From Spirodela intermedia (taxonomy: Eukaryota > Streptophyta > Magnoliopsida > Alismatales > Araceae), in assembly GCA_902729315.2 (NCBI GenBank), contig LR746264.1, positions 9,517,878 to 9,581,877 of the forward strand: DNA of 64,000 nt. The letters run 5' to 3'. The notes below the pieces were generated by a model, which was not told the DNA's origin, ran no database searches, and was given only the letters and a program-made list of their open reading frames with translations. A program made the translations under genes and the position numbers. The stretch's first letter is position 1; each line of letters starts with the position of its first letter. Shown here piece after piece: positions 44,301 through 54,565 of this stretch.

Positions 44301-47300
44301 AAGGAGTCCTGCCCATGGCTCGAGTAACCAGAAAAAGGTAGGTCACTGTACGGATCAATGTCCATCCATCAACATTCGTACTTTTTTCTTTACCAGGGCT
44401 GCCACAATAAGAGTTTTTTTCCCACTCTTGAAGCTTTACTTTGGCACCAGAGTCCATTCCTGTTTCCAGTGCCTACCTCTATCAGTAGTTTTCGTTGAGA
44501 AACTCTCGTCCTAATTTAACCCTTATTAGCATAGATTTTTCCAGAACGTGTCATTGTCATCAGAGGATTCATACCAATAAGGAGGTTCTCTGTATAGGCC
44601 TTAAGGACAATTGGCATCCAATATTGGATTCATACCAATTAAAGTATATGCATCCAATCTAATAATCTTGTCCAACTTACAGTCATTCCTGCATCCTTAA
44701 ATGGAATGGATTTTTTTATCCCTATAATAGGATGATCTTGTGATGCCGTGACCAATATTTTTATTCTAATGGAATGGTTCTCATGAAGTCAAACCCCGTT
44801 TTTCCGCTGATGGAATGATTCTATGATATTGTCCACAAGACTACACGTACAAGTCACACAACATGCCTAAAATAGTCATTAAACAAGCAATTGTATTTCT
44901 CTAATTGCTTTTATATCCTGTATCAACCTCATACTAGTAAAATTCTCAATATGATGAATCTATCACTAAACTGTTCGTTATATTTGGACTAGAGATTTGG
45001 AAATCATTAGAAATAAAGTGGAATTTATGCTTCGGTTTTTTTTTTCTTTTACATTCAATGGGACTTTTCGCGTCACATTTTGTGCATATCTTCCTGTTCT
45101 TCAGAACCACCAGGGATATCTTGTCCCCCATTGGGATTGAAAAGGAAAAGAAACAAAGATAGCTGGCTTCAGTTGCGTGACATAATTCTGTTGACAATCA
45201 GCCTTGAGACTGCACTTGTTTTCACTGAATACAACAGACATGGAAGAATTTATCGATAAGCTACATTTGGATGGAGTTCGAAATGAATTTGGGTTCATTC
45301 CTGAGAATTTTGATGGATTAGAATGTTTGAGTAATCTACAGGTCGAATTCATCCCTACAGGACAATAAATAAAGTTCATGAAATCTAGTGGCAGGAGAAA
45401 GAAAAAAGCTACGGTGTTCGGAATACCATAACTAGGACTCTTTTTTGTGATTCGTTTAGTTCTGTTAGCTGATATTCTGTGAAGCATATTTAAAATTAGG
45501 TGAGAAAAGGAGAATCTGTGAACTAGATAAGTGAAAACATAAGTTTCCATTAAAGGACAAGCTTAAGAGTATAAAAAAGCAGAGCCATCATCTGATTACT
45601 CTAAAGAGGGAACCAGAATATGAACTCCAAGGATCAAGGAACGAAGCAGGGTAATGGGAATGGATGTAAAACAAGACAAATTAAAGCTCAAGAGAGTATT
45701 TATCTGAATGAGCATAGAAAATAAATTAGACTTGCGAAACTTACCAGTTACCATGCTCAATTGCATCCTGCACAGCAGCATCCAACATTTCTACCATTGA
45801 AGTGCGAACAAAAACGTTTTCCAGTTGTATACCATCAGGATACCGAGACTACATGTAAGTACGTAAACAACTGATCAAATAAGAAACTCACTTACATGAA
45901 AGCAAATTTGGATCTTGGAACAAGAATACACAAAAAAAATATAAAATATCGAAGATAATAAAGATGCCCCTTAATACCTGCAAGTACTGCCTGGGCTGGG
46001 GGATCGCGAGTTTGTAAAGAACATCATAGCTGATGAAGGAATTCTGTAATGGAAAAAAAAAAAAGTGAAGGGATGAAACCAGACCTCAAGATCATATCCT
46101 TTTATGAAATTTGATCTTAAATTTCAACAAGCACCGATTACGTCAAAATGACCTTTCAAATGCTGACCTAAAGACAAAGATCAGCGGTTGGAAAGTTAAC
46201 ACACTAGAAGATGCCGTTAGAACTAGTAAAAGTTCAATTAGACCAAAGTTACAGCTTTCTTCATAAACTTGAGAAAGCTCAACAAAAATGTCACCACTGA
46301 GCGACATTAAAAAATAGATGAGCATTTAGACCATTTGGATTTTTTCAAAACAAATAAACAGAATATCCAATGAATCACAAAATTCATGCAGGAAATTACG
46401 TGTCTATCTTGGAAAGAAAAAGACCTGCGAGTAGAAAGACTCCACGCTCTCTTTCTGAGCATGGGCGAAAACCTGTCAACAGTTCAATACTGATACTTAT
46501 TATGAAATAATTGAATGTAGTATCAGTATATACATAAGAAATAAGCAATAGTTCTCACAGAAGGCGTCCATTGAACTCCTGCACGAATTGATCCAAGGAT
46601 CTGTCCCTCCTTTACAAGTCCATTAAACAATGACTGGAAAAACGCAGTTTCAACTGAGACACCACTGGAACCAACCATTTCTTGCAATAAGTATTGCAAG
46701 GAGCTCCAGACCGTTGGTAAATTTGTTGGAACGGTGATACCCCTTGCAGCCCCACGAACCATAGCACTAACACGTGCAACATAAGCAGGGGTGTATAATT
46801 GTCCCCCTTCTAATCTCCCCTTAATCTGAAGAAAGTTGAGTGATTGGTGAACGAATAATCAATACAAAAATGTGAATTTTTACGCCAGTTAAGAGAAATA
46901 AAAATGGAAAAATCAAAACTAACATTCACAACATAATGTCAAAATAATAATGATAATCAAGAGGTAATCTTCCTTCCAACATACATTTTCAGTGGGAAAC
47001 AATTCTAAGATATGAAAACATTTGTAAGTTAATCCAAAACTAAGAAATCTTCCTGATCACGTCTATTGTAAAATTATCCCAAACCATTCAATTTGGCCAA
47101 AGAGGTATATGATTCTCTACCCTCTGCTCGTACCTTTACCTAGAAGAGTTATCCAATAGATAAGGGAACTGATAAGCATGGATCAGAAATGAGTCATAGA
47201 ATTATGCCCATTCTTTTTGGCACAACGGTATAAGATAAAAAGGTATGCAAGACCAAAACATAATATGAGGTACAAGCACCGACAAAGAGGAAGGTTTTCT

Positions 47301-49972
47301 TTCACCATATACACACTTTTAGTCTAATTTCTGCCATAGTTTAATCACATGAAAACATTTTTACGTGGCATTCATAAATTAATGCGTCAGCTCACCTCGT
47401 GACCAGTTAATATAGAACAAACTACATGAATATTTATGACCGTGGTATCAAAAATATATTCTTATACAACTCTTTCCAAAAATTAACATATAGTTATTCC
47501 TGTATTTTCCTTAAAATGAGATATGATTATCAAAAAGCTCAGATTCGAATGAAAAATTTAGGCACATCTATGGAAATCTATTAAAAAACTATTTATTAAT
47601 ATTACGTTAACAAGTAAGAAAAACTTTTATTAATTAGAATATCAATGTGACCTATGCTCTACAGAAAAAATGCTCCACACCCATCACATGAAATGCTGAA
47701 TTGGTAAGGCCATATTCCAGAAGTTTAGCATTTATAGCAAGTAGCCTTTAGTATTACCCGATGACTACAGAATTAAAAAAAGGTACTAGTTTTAATCATT
47801 ATAGATTAAATTTTCTGAATCACTCTTTCCATCTCCCACACCAGGTCAAAAGACAAGCTTTTGGTGGATAACAATGGTTTAATGCCATCCAGCTGACACT
47901 TTCCTGTTTCTGGCCCCTCATTACTATTCACGTAAATGAACAATGGCCATATAATTCTTTAAAAAGCATATACCTAGGTGCTACGTGGAACATGTTTTTG
48001 TGAAGAATAAAGATAGTTTTAAAAATCATATGCACGTGGATAACATCATTATCATCCAAGAACGAAAGCTATAACTTACTATGGATCCCAGGCGTGGCTC
48101 AAGTACAGATAGCACCAGTTCTGAGCTAACGTGATATTGAGCAGCTATTTCAGCCAACGCAATCTGGCTACATTCTTCCAGTCTCTCATTTATTTCTTCT
48201 GCAACAGTATTCCAATAAGACTGTGAAATTACTTCTCCCTGTATTAACATGAGCCCTGAGTCATCTGACACGATCTTCTGAGCTTGCCTCTCGATATGGT
48301 ATAAGTCAACTCCAATAATATCTGAGAGGTCAATTAATGAAACACGACCTGACTTTTCGATCTCTGCCGCCATTTCAAATCTAAGTTGGTCCTGTTAAAG
48401 CATTAACATCATGTTAGGATTGGAATGGAGAAAAACGATATAAGAGTCACTAAGAGATATGCAGTCCAACGTTCAATGGTTCAAAAATTGTGCTCTAAAG
48501 AAAGATGAAAGGTAATTTCTGAATGGTATATGACATAAAAGTGCATGGTCGCGATCATTTTACAGCACAAGTACGCATGGCATGGTGGCTTCATTTTACA
48601 GCTCCGGTAATAATCTTAGTTGCCACGCCAATGATGTAAATTTTGACCCAAAGAACCCCGGAAGGTAGAGAAAAGAAGAAAGAGGATCGACAAGGTTTGC
48701 CCTTCCTTAATCAGCAGAGAGTATGCCGAATCACTCTGTAACCAGGAAACTAAGAGATTTCTGGGAAGACAATTCAATTCATGAATCAAGCTATCGAGGT
48801 CTCTGGTCTTTACGTCTGCATCCTGAGAGTAATGTTAAGAGTTTGGCATGATTCTTTGACTGAAAAATTTTTGTGGCACTTAATTACTCCAGCGTGAAAA
48901 GCCTTTCAAATGGTCAAAACGACGTCAATCCCTTTGATAAGTGTTTTGTAAAAGTAAATATTGCAACTAATTTAAGTAGTAAATTCCGAGCGGCCACTGT
49001 TAATGACTGCAACGCCAGATAGCCTGACACAGTCAAGTTATCTTTTCTATAGACCGATTTAACCCTTGTCTCTAACAAAAAAAGTATCAGTTTGAAAAAT
49101 AAAACAGATTTCCTTTTATCTGCATGAATTGATGTTTAGAATGTATAGAATGAAATTATAAAAAATTATAAAATCATTTCGACTCTAGACATCTGAAACG
49201 CTTATCTAGCATGGCAGATGCCACATAGTATTTACATTTTTTATAAATATTCAACTGCAATGTCATTCGTTAAATAAGTAGAATTGTCATTATCCTACTG
49301 ATCTCATTGGTGAAATGCCAACAAAAATGCCAAATCATTTTTCCTGGATTTAAACAGAAATATACATGTTTAAAGTTCCGACCTTCCACGACATGTTGGG
49401 CATCTAACTAGATTCTTGGAAATGCAAATTACTCCCATAATCATTTCAAATCGCGTGTAGGATTCACGATAAATGAATGGCATCCAAACGCCAAAATTAG
49501 AGGAAATCTATCCAAAATCGTACGAAAATCACGTCAACAAATCCATGACGCCGAGGCGATGGAGTGAAACCATAAGCTGCACGAAGCGTTACGAATTACG
49601 GAGTTCAGTGGGATAATTTTGGGGCCACAAAGCCAGCATGAAAGCGTCTAATCAAAATAATAACCGGGAGTTCGAATATTTACACGAAGAACCTTAAAAA
49701 ACGCGGCGGAATCAAAACCAAAGGCGGGTGCGAAGAATTTAACCCTTGGAGAAAGATAGAATTCACGGAGAAAATAAGTGAGATGAAAGATGATTTACGG
49801 GGGTTATGTACTCCTTTCCGGAAACGGTGTGGAGGAGATCGAAGTTGATGAAGCCAAGCTCTTGGAGCTTGGCCACCAGCTCCACCACATTCCTCTCCGA
49901 CAGCCTGATGCTCGACTTGACCTGCTGAGCGAATTCGAACTGCCTCTGCAACTCCAATAGCTCATCGTCCAT
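39294..49972 (-). CDS. UFL1: E3 UFM1-protein ligase 1
   Basis: UFL1 transfers the ubiquitin-like modifier UFM1 to targets, classically ribosomal protein uL24/RPL26 at the ER, working with DDRGK1/UFBP1 in ribosome quality control and ER-phagy. Minus-strand exons: 49972-49799, 48391-48080, 46825-46559, 46472-46425, 46043-45978, 45848-45745, 43561-43468, 43378-43322, 43200-42795, 42712-42558, 42318-42253, 42170-42102, 40492-40400, 40326-40261, 40159-40113, 40040-39977, 39885-39808, 39729-39667, 39577-39485 and 39395-39294. All splice GT-AG and stay in frame for 807 aa (Arabidopsis about 804). Conserved landmarks include ELQRQFEFAQQVKSSIRLSE at the N-terminus, SQSYWNTVAEEINERL, YTPAYVARVSAMVRGAARGI, a Lys-rich disordered linker (about 422-460), KKLDKKLERTLLHSYRK and ALQAPGRAI. 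A further in-frame ATG at 50074 lies just downstream of the TATA box, probably upstream of transcription start, so 49972 was chosen. Confidence 0.95.
40493..42101 (-). other. Intron 12 of UFL1 (1.6 kb) with GA microsatellite
   Basis: The intron separates the exon ending IVDRFLLFL from the exon starting DTDNKLKNG. It contains the GA tract at 41310-41360. Open frames at 40835-41250 and 41657-41920 match no family. Confidence 0.6.
41310..41360 (+). repeat. (GA)n microsatellite
   Basis: About 25 uninterrupted GA units lie inside UFL1 intron 12. On the transcribed strand this is a CT tract. Confidence 0.95.
43562..45744 (-). other. Intron 6 of UFL1 (2.2 kb)
   Basis: The intron splits a Trp codon between exons 45848-45745 and 43561-43468. 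It is AT-rich. GATTCATACCAAT occurs twice at about 44566 and 44626, and TGGAATG recurs near 44703-44812. This may be a small repetitive insertion, but no terminal repeats or coding remnants were recognised. Confidence 0.5.
46826..48079 (-). other. Intron 2 of UFL1 (1.25 kb), nothing recognised
   Basis: AT-rich intron with normal GT and AG ends. No repeat, transposon or additional exon was recognised. Confidence 0.6.
48392..49798 (-). other. Intron 1 of UFL1 (1.4 kb), nothing recognised
   Basis: This first intron lies just after codon 58. It is AT-rich, with moderately higher GC near the 5' end. A first intron this close to the start could carry enhancing elements, but no specific motif stands out. 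Confidence 0.6.
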
Positions 49973-50074
49973 CCCTCTCCCCCGTCCCTCACCCTCCGAT
50001 CCGGGCCCGCAGAGGCTCCCGCCAGACGAGCACAAACAGACCACGACGTACGTCGCTACGGAAGCCCCCTTCAT

Positions 50075-50080
50075 TTTATA
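50075..50080 (-). promoter_or_regulatory. TATA box of UFL1
   Basis: The minus strand reads TATAAA followed by ATGAAGG, about 105 bases before the chosen start at 49972. Normal spacing puts transcription start near 50045, downstream of the extra in-frame ATG at 50074. That argues for the shorter protein beginning MDDELLELQ. Confidence 0.6.
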
Positions 50081-50432
50081 GGGGAATGAAGAAACTTTTA
50101 AACTCGGTGATCAGATCTATCTGGTCAAATCACCTATTTTATTTTATTTTTTAAAATTAATATTCTTCTGGAATAATTAAATTCCAACTCTACGAATACA
50201 TCAATATAATTACAAAATATAAAAAATATTATCAATTATTTATGGTCTCTCTCACTCTCTTCCATGTTCAGACCTCGAATTACGGGTTTTGGGGGCTTAT
50301 TTGGGCACACAAAAATTTCGTTTATTTAACAATTAATTAATTAATTAAGCAATAACTTAATTATATCGGCAATATTCGACGTCATAAATAAGTAGACCTC
50401 GTGAATGCTCCATCCCTGGCTCCGCCCTTCCA

Positions 50433-50476
50433 CCTGGGCCCAAGCCCTAATATGGGCCCTGGCCCACCCAAGCCCA
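50433..50476 (-). promoter_or_regulatory. Cluster of site II (TGGGCC/Y) and telo-box-like elements
   Basis: Within 44 bases lie CTGGGCCC, AAGCCCTAA, ATGGGCCC, TGGCCCA and a final GCCCA. Site II elements paired with AAACCCTAA-like telo-boxes are typical of plant ribosomal-protein and other growth-linked genes. The cluster is about 350 bases upstream of the UFL1 TATA box and may belong to that promoter. It is also just downstream of the ANK gene ending at 50663, so its target is inferred. Confidence 0.5.
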
Positions 50477-50662
50477 GTAAGACCAAAGGCAAAAGTGCTA
50501 TTGAGAAATGAGTCAATATTACCATGCAAAATTTTAAGATTAAAATTTACGTTAGACGTAATATTCTGTCCCCATTCGGTTGACCTACAGGAGAGGGAAC
50601 CTTTTCATCTACAGTAGAGAGAGAGAGAGGAAGAAGAAGGAATGGTGGTGGGGCGCCGCCTG

Positions 50663-52713
50663 TCAAATGGCGTACATCTTCTTGTACTCGTTGGTCAGCA
50701 GCTCCGGGTCGGACACAGCGGAGATGGAACAGGAGCGGGAGCGGCTGAGCGAAGAGCGGCGGAGGCGGCTGAGCTTCCTGGACTCCATCCGGTGGGCGAT
50801 GACCCAGTAGGACATCGTCCCGAGAGTGGTGGCCAGGATGGCGGTGCCGATGGCGGTGACCCAGATGGCGAGCGACCGGTCGTGAGGCCCCACGACGACG
50901 AAGCAGATGGCGAGGAAGGAGACGGAGATGAAGACGCAGGCGACCCACATGAGCTTGTTGATGATGGCCATCATCCTCTTCTTGGCCTTGCTCTCGATGA
51001 CCACCACGGAGGTCTGCACCACCACCACCGCCAGGGATATGAAGAGGGAGATAGAGTCGAAGACGAAGAAGATCATGAAGGCGACGTTGTGCGCGATGTT
51101 GGCCTCGCCGGGGTAGGCCCCCAGGGGGATTCCGTTTTGCCCGCCGGCGTACTCGCCGGGGACGGTGAAGATGGCGGCGAAGGCCACGGTGGCGATGAGG
51201 ACCGCCACCACGGTGGTGGAATTGATTGCGTTGTTGAGCCCCTCGGCGTGGAGCTTGTTCAGCCGCTTCGCGATGCCCTGCACACGGCGCCTCGTCTGGT
51301 ACGTGTGCTCCAGCTGCGACTGCACCTCATGCTTGATCTCGCTCACCGTCTGCTTCAGCTCCCGTGCCGGGTTGGCGGCCTTGAGGGCCCTCGCGCTCTC
51401 CGCGCCGTGCTCGAGCAGGATGGCCATAACCTCCGCCTGCCCCTCCTTCTCGGCGGCGTCTAGAGCCGTCTCCCCCGCCCTGTTGACCACCTTCATGTCC
51501 ATCTCCGGCATCTCCAGCAGCCTACGCACAGCCTGCGAGCGAGAGAAGACCCAATCAAGAGGGCAGAACCAGTGAGGCGGCGGCGGTGTGGTGACGATGG
51601 GGACTTCACCTGCGGGCGGCCTTTCCTGGCGGCGACGTGCAGCGCTGTGCTGCCCTTGGAATCCACCGAGTTCACAAGCGAGGGTGAGCACTGTAGGAGC
51701 TCCTCCACCACCTCCAGGCTCTGGCCCTTGACGGCCATGTGGAGCGCCGTCTGGCCCTTCTTGTCCGTCCGGAAGGCCATCCTGGGGTCCCTGCTCAGAA
51801 GCGCCCTCACGACCTCCGCATGCCCGTTCCTGGCGGCGGAGTGGAGTGCCGTCTTCCCATTGCTCCTGGAGATCTTCACCAGGTTGGCGTCAGCTTCCAG
51901 CAGAAGGCCGACCACCTCGACGTGACCCTGCGTGGCGGCAGTGTGCAGAGCTGTCGTGTTCGACAAATCAGCAGTCATGGACAGCTCCGGGATCGCTCCC
52001 AGCAAAATCTTCAGGATATCTGCAAACCCATGTAGAAAAACCGGGTCATTTCAGAGCACAGACAAGGCATCAGACAAGCGCCAACGTTCACAGAGATGAC
52101 TGGTTCGGAAATGCTGAAGAACTTCGAAAACCTAATTCTGAGGAAGGAATTCAGCGGGGAATGCTAGGGATTGGGGGGTGAGTGAGATGGGGGAGCTTCA
52201 ACGCCTCATCAAGCAGACGTGAACTGCAGAATCTGGAAGAACAAATTCGCAGGAAAAATATATAATTTATGGAGATGATTCCACAAGCTCACCAACATCG
52301 CCTTGCTTGGCTGCGACGTGCAACGGATCGTAGCCGTTCTTAGCCTTGATTCCAGCCGATGAAGCATCGTATTGCTTCATCATCTCGCCCACTACGTCAA
52401 CGTAGCCATACTCGCAGGCGACGTACAGAGCCGTCTCTCCTGCTTGGTTCTGTCTGGACAGCAAACCCTGCAAGTCGTCCTCATTCGTCTCAGTCAGGAT
52501 CTCCATCACCATGGCCAGATTGCCCGCCCGCGCAGCCGAATGAAGAGGAGCGTCGTCCCGCTTCCCTGTCAGCTGCTTGGTCATCTTCTTCCGGCGGAAG
52601 TTGGGCTGCCCGACGACGGGTGAATCCATTAGTCTGCGCTGGAGTCCTCTTCTCTCTAAGACAAAAGTCTGAAAACAGACAGACAGCCTCTGCAACCCAG
52701 AACAGATATCCAT
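50663..52713 (-). CDS. Ankyrin-repeat membrane protein with PGG domain (At5g02620-type)
   Basis: Plant ankyrin-PGG proteins sit in the plasma or ER membrane and act in salt/ABA, redox or defence signalling. Exons are 52713-52293, 52019-51610 and 51532-50663, all GT-AG, giving 566 aa. The N-terminus is basic (FRRKKMTKQLTGKRDD), followed from about residue 50 by six or more ankyrin repeats with the usual G-x-T-A-L-H and A-A-x-x-G-H motifs. A coiled linker with RRRVQGIAKRLNKLH precedes the PGG-type domain. The domain is NSTTVVAVLIATVAFAAIFT followed by VPGEYAGG, so the name-giving PGG reads PGE at 402-404. Three further hydrophobic segments make four in total. The cytosolic tail is Arg/Ser-rich and ends KKMYAI. 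An alternative start is the Met of MDSPVVG about 28 residues further on. Third codon positions in the last exon are very GC-rich. Confidence 0.9.
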
Positions 52714-54565
52714 TAGACGCAAGGAGAAGCAGTGATTCTCGGGGGGCGAATGCGAGGGGGATCAAGGGGAGGAAGATGACAGGGCCCACACGTCCTGTAA
52801 ATAGAATAAAAACGTCTATGGAAGCGAAAGCGGAGCACATCCTGTCGATCGCAGAACTCAGAAGGATGAAAGCGAAAAACGAAAAGCGCAGGAGAGAGGA
52901 ACACACCTTCTGTCTTCAGGACATTGAGAATTGGTAGGTACTCACTCCATCGAAACGATGGAGGACAGATATTCGCGTCTGCAGGACGAAGAACGGCGGC
53001 GGCGACAGCAGAGGGCGGGCGCTTCTGATCATTCGGCCGAGCCCCAAATCCGGACGAGTTGAACGCAGAGTAATGAAGAACCACGGGACCAGACCGACAC
53101 AACGATCGTCGCTCTCAGCAGATTGAGCATCCGAAAGGAAACCCACCAGCCAGATGAGGAAGAAGACCCACCCGAGGCCGGAAAAGCGGATGGATGAGCC
53201 AGTGAACAAAATCATGCAGTTTCCAAATAAAAAAAGCACTTTTGAAGGACCATTTCCGGCGCCGGCGAGGAACATGGATTTAGATGAACAGAGTACCGGA
53301 CGCACCGAGCATTGGGACCTGATGTGCACGCCGACAACCCGCTTAATAAAACCCGGTCGTTGACAAGGACACGGGATTGGGTCGCCCAGGCTATGGTCAC
53401 CCATGAGAGACGGAAGGGAGACGGAGACGGCCCCACCGGTCACTCTCCTCTTTTCATCTTTTTACCCAGAACCCCCCAATGCATCATTTACTTGCTCTTC
53501 TGCCGACCCGCAAGACCCCCATGACGACCTCCTGAAATTACTATGGAACCTCAAAAGAGTATTAATCTCCTTACAGGCCCAATATCATCATCGGGAGAGC
53601 AACCCGTGGCCGCGTTCCGGGTCGTCTTCTTCGAACGGAATCGTAATCAGGGCGGTCAAATCTGCAGAACCAATCATTCGATCAAGAGAGAGCTACACTG
53701 TACGGAAACCATTTTAGGCTTTAATTCTGCGGATTATCGTCCGTCTGCACTGAATGGTGGATGCCCTCGCGGAAGATGGGGGTCACCTCCGTGTATACGC
53801 CGTCCCCCCCGCCGCTGCTTTCGCCCCTGGTCTTCTCCCCGTCGACGTCAACTACACGCGACCGACAGAGGATGGCCAGAGATTTGGACGATGCTCCTCC
53901 CTCCGCTTACTTTGACCGCTGTTTTGGATGAGGAAGGACTGCTACTTCGCCGTGTGAATTGGCACAGCGGCGCCGCAGCCAGTCAACGACCCCACCTCCA
54001 AGTGCCGACGATGGATGGGGCATGTGCCGGCACCTCGCTCAGTACAAAACAGGTTAATCTGACGTTGATCCGTTCAACCATCTTTTTAAAAGTCAACGAT
54101 GATCCCGAAGAGGGATTCGTATCTGTGAGATCCATCTGGGCAAGATCCTGAGCACACCTCAGGCTGCTGTCGTAGCCTGTGGAACCGACCATGGCGGGTT
54201 CCTCCGAGATCTGTAATTGTCTCGTCTCTAAAAATGACAGCCACCTGCTCTCTGATCGTTTCGATGAGATTCTTCAGAACAATCAAAGAGACGACCGAAG
54301 AGGATACACATCATCATATATCAAACAGAAGGGGCAAAAACTGCTCACCAGATGAACTTCAGGCATCAGTGGGAATATCTGGGTCAGGGTTCCAGAGCTG
54401 CTGAATCAGGGAACCATTTCAGGGCTTGGTCTCCCCAAATATACACATTTTTCTCCATAATTTACAGGCGGCGAGCAACACTCCTGGGTCTTATATCACA
54501 GACTCGGAGGATTAAGTACAGCACAATACTCTCAGTAAGAAGGTACCGGAGCTCCACCAGCTCCC
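52714..54565 (-). promoter_or_regulatory. Region between the two ankyrin-PGG genes
   Basis: It holds the promoter and leader of the gene starting at 52713 and the 3' UTR of the gene ending at 54566. GC content is moderately high. Several long open frames occur here on both strands (for example 53543-54151 +), but none resembles a protein family and all look like chance. No transposon or RNA gene was recognised. Confidence 0.45.

Noticed and set aside
50642-51463. 273-codon + strand frame rich in G, D and H
   Set aside because: It is the antisense shadow of the last exon of the ankyrin-PGG gene, whose minus-strand frame has clear family motifs.
52490-53443. Overlapping minus-strand frames upstream of the ankyrin gene
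   Set aside because: They carry hydrophobic or Arg/Ser-biased chance sequence, do not splice in frame to the ankyrin exons, and fall in the probable promoter and leader.
53543-54151. 202-codon open frame on the + strand between the ankyrin genes
   Set aside because: GC-rich sequence gives long chance frames on several strands here. The translation has no recognisable domain, and the region must hold promoter and 3' UTR.
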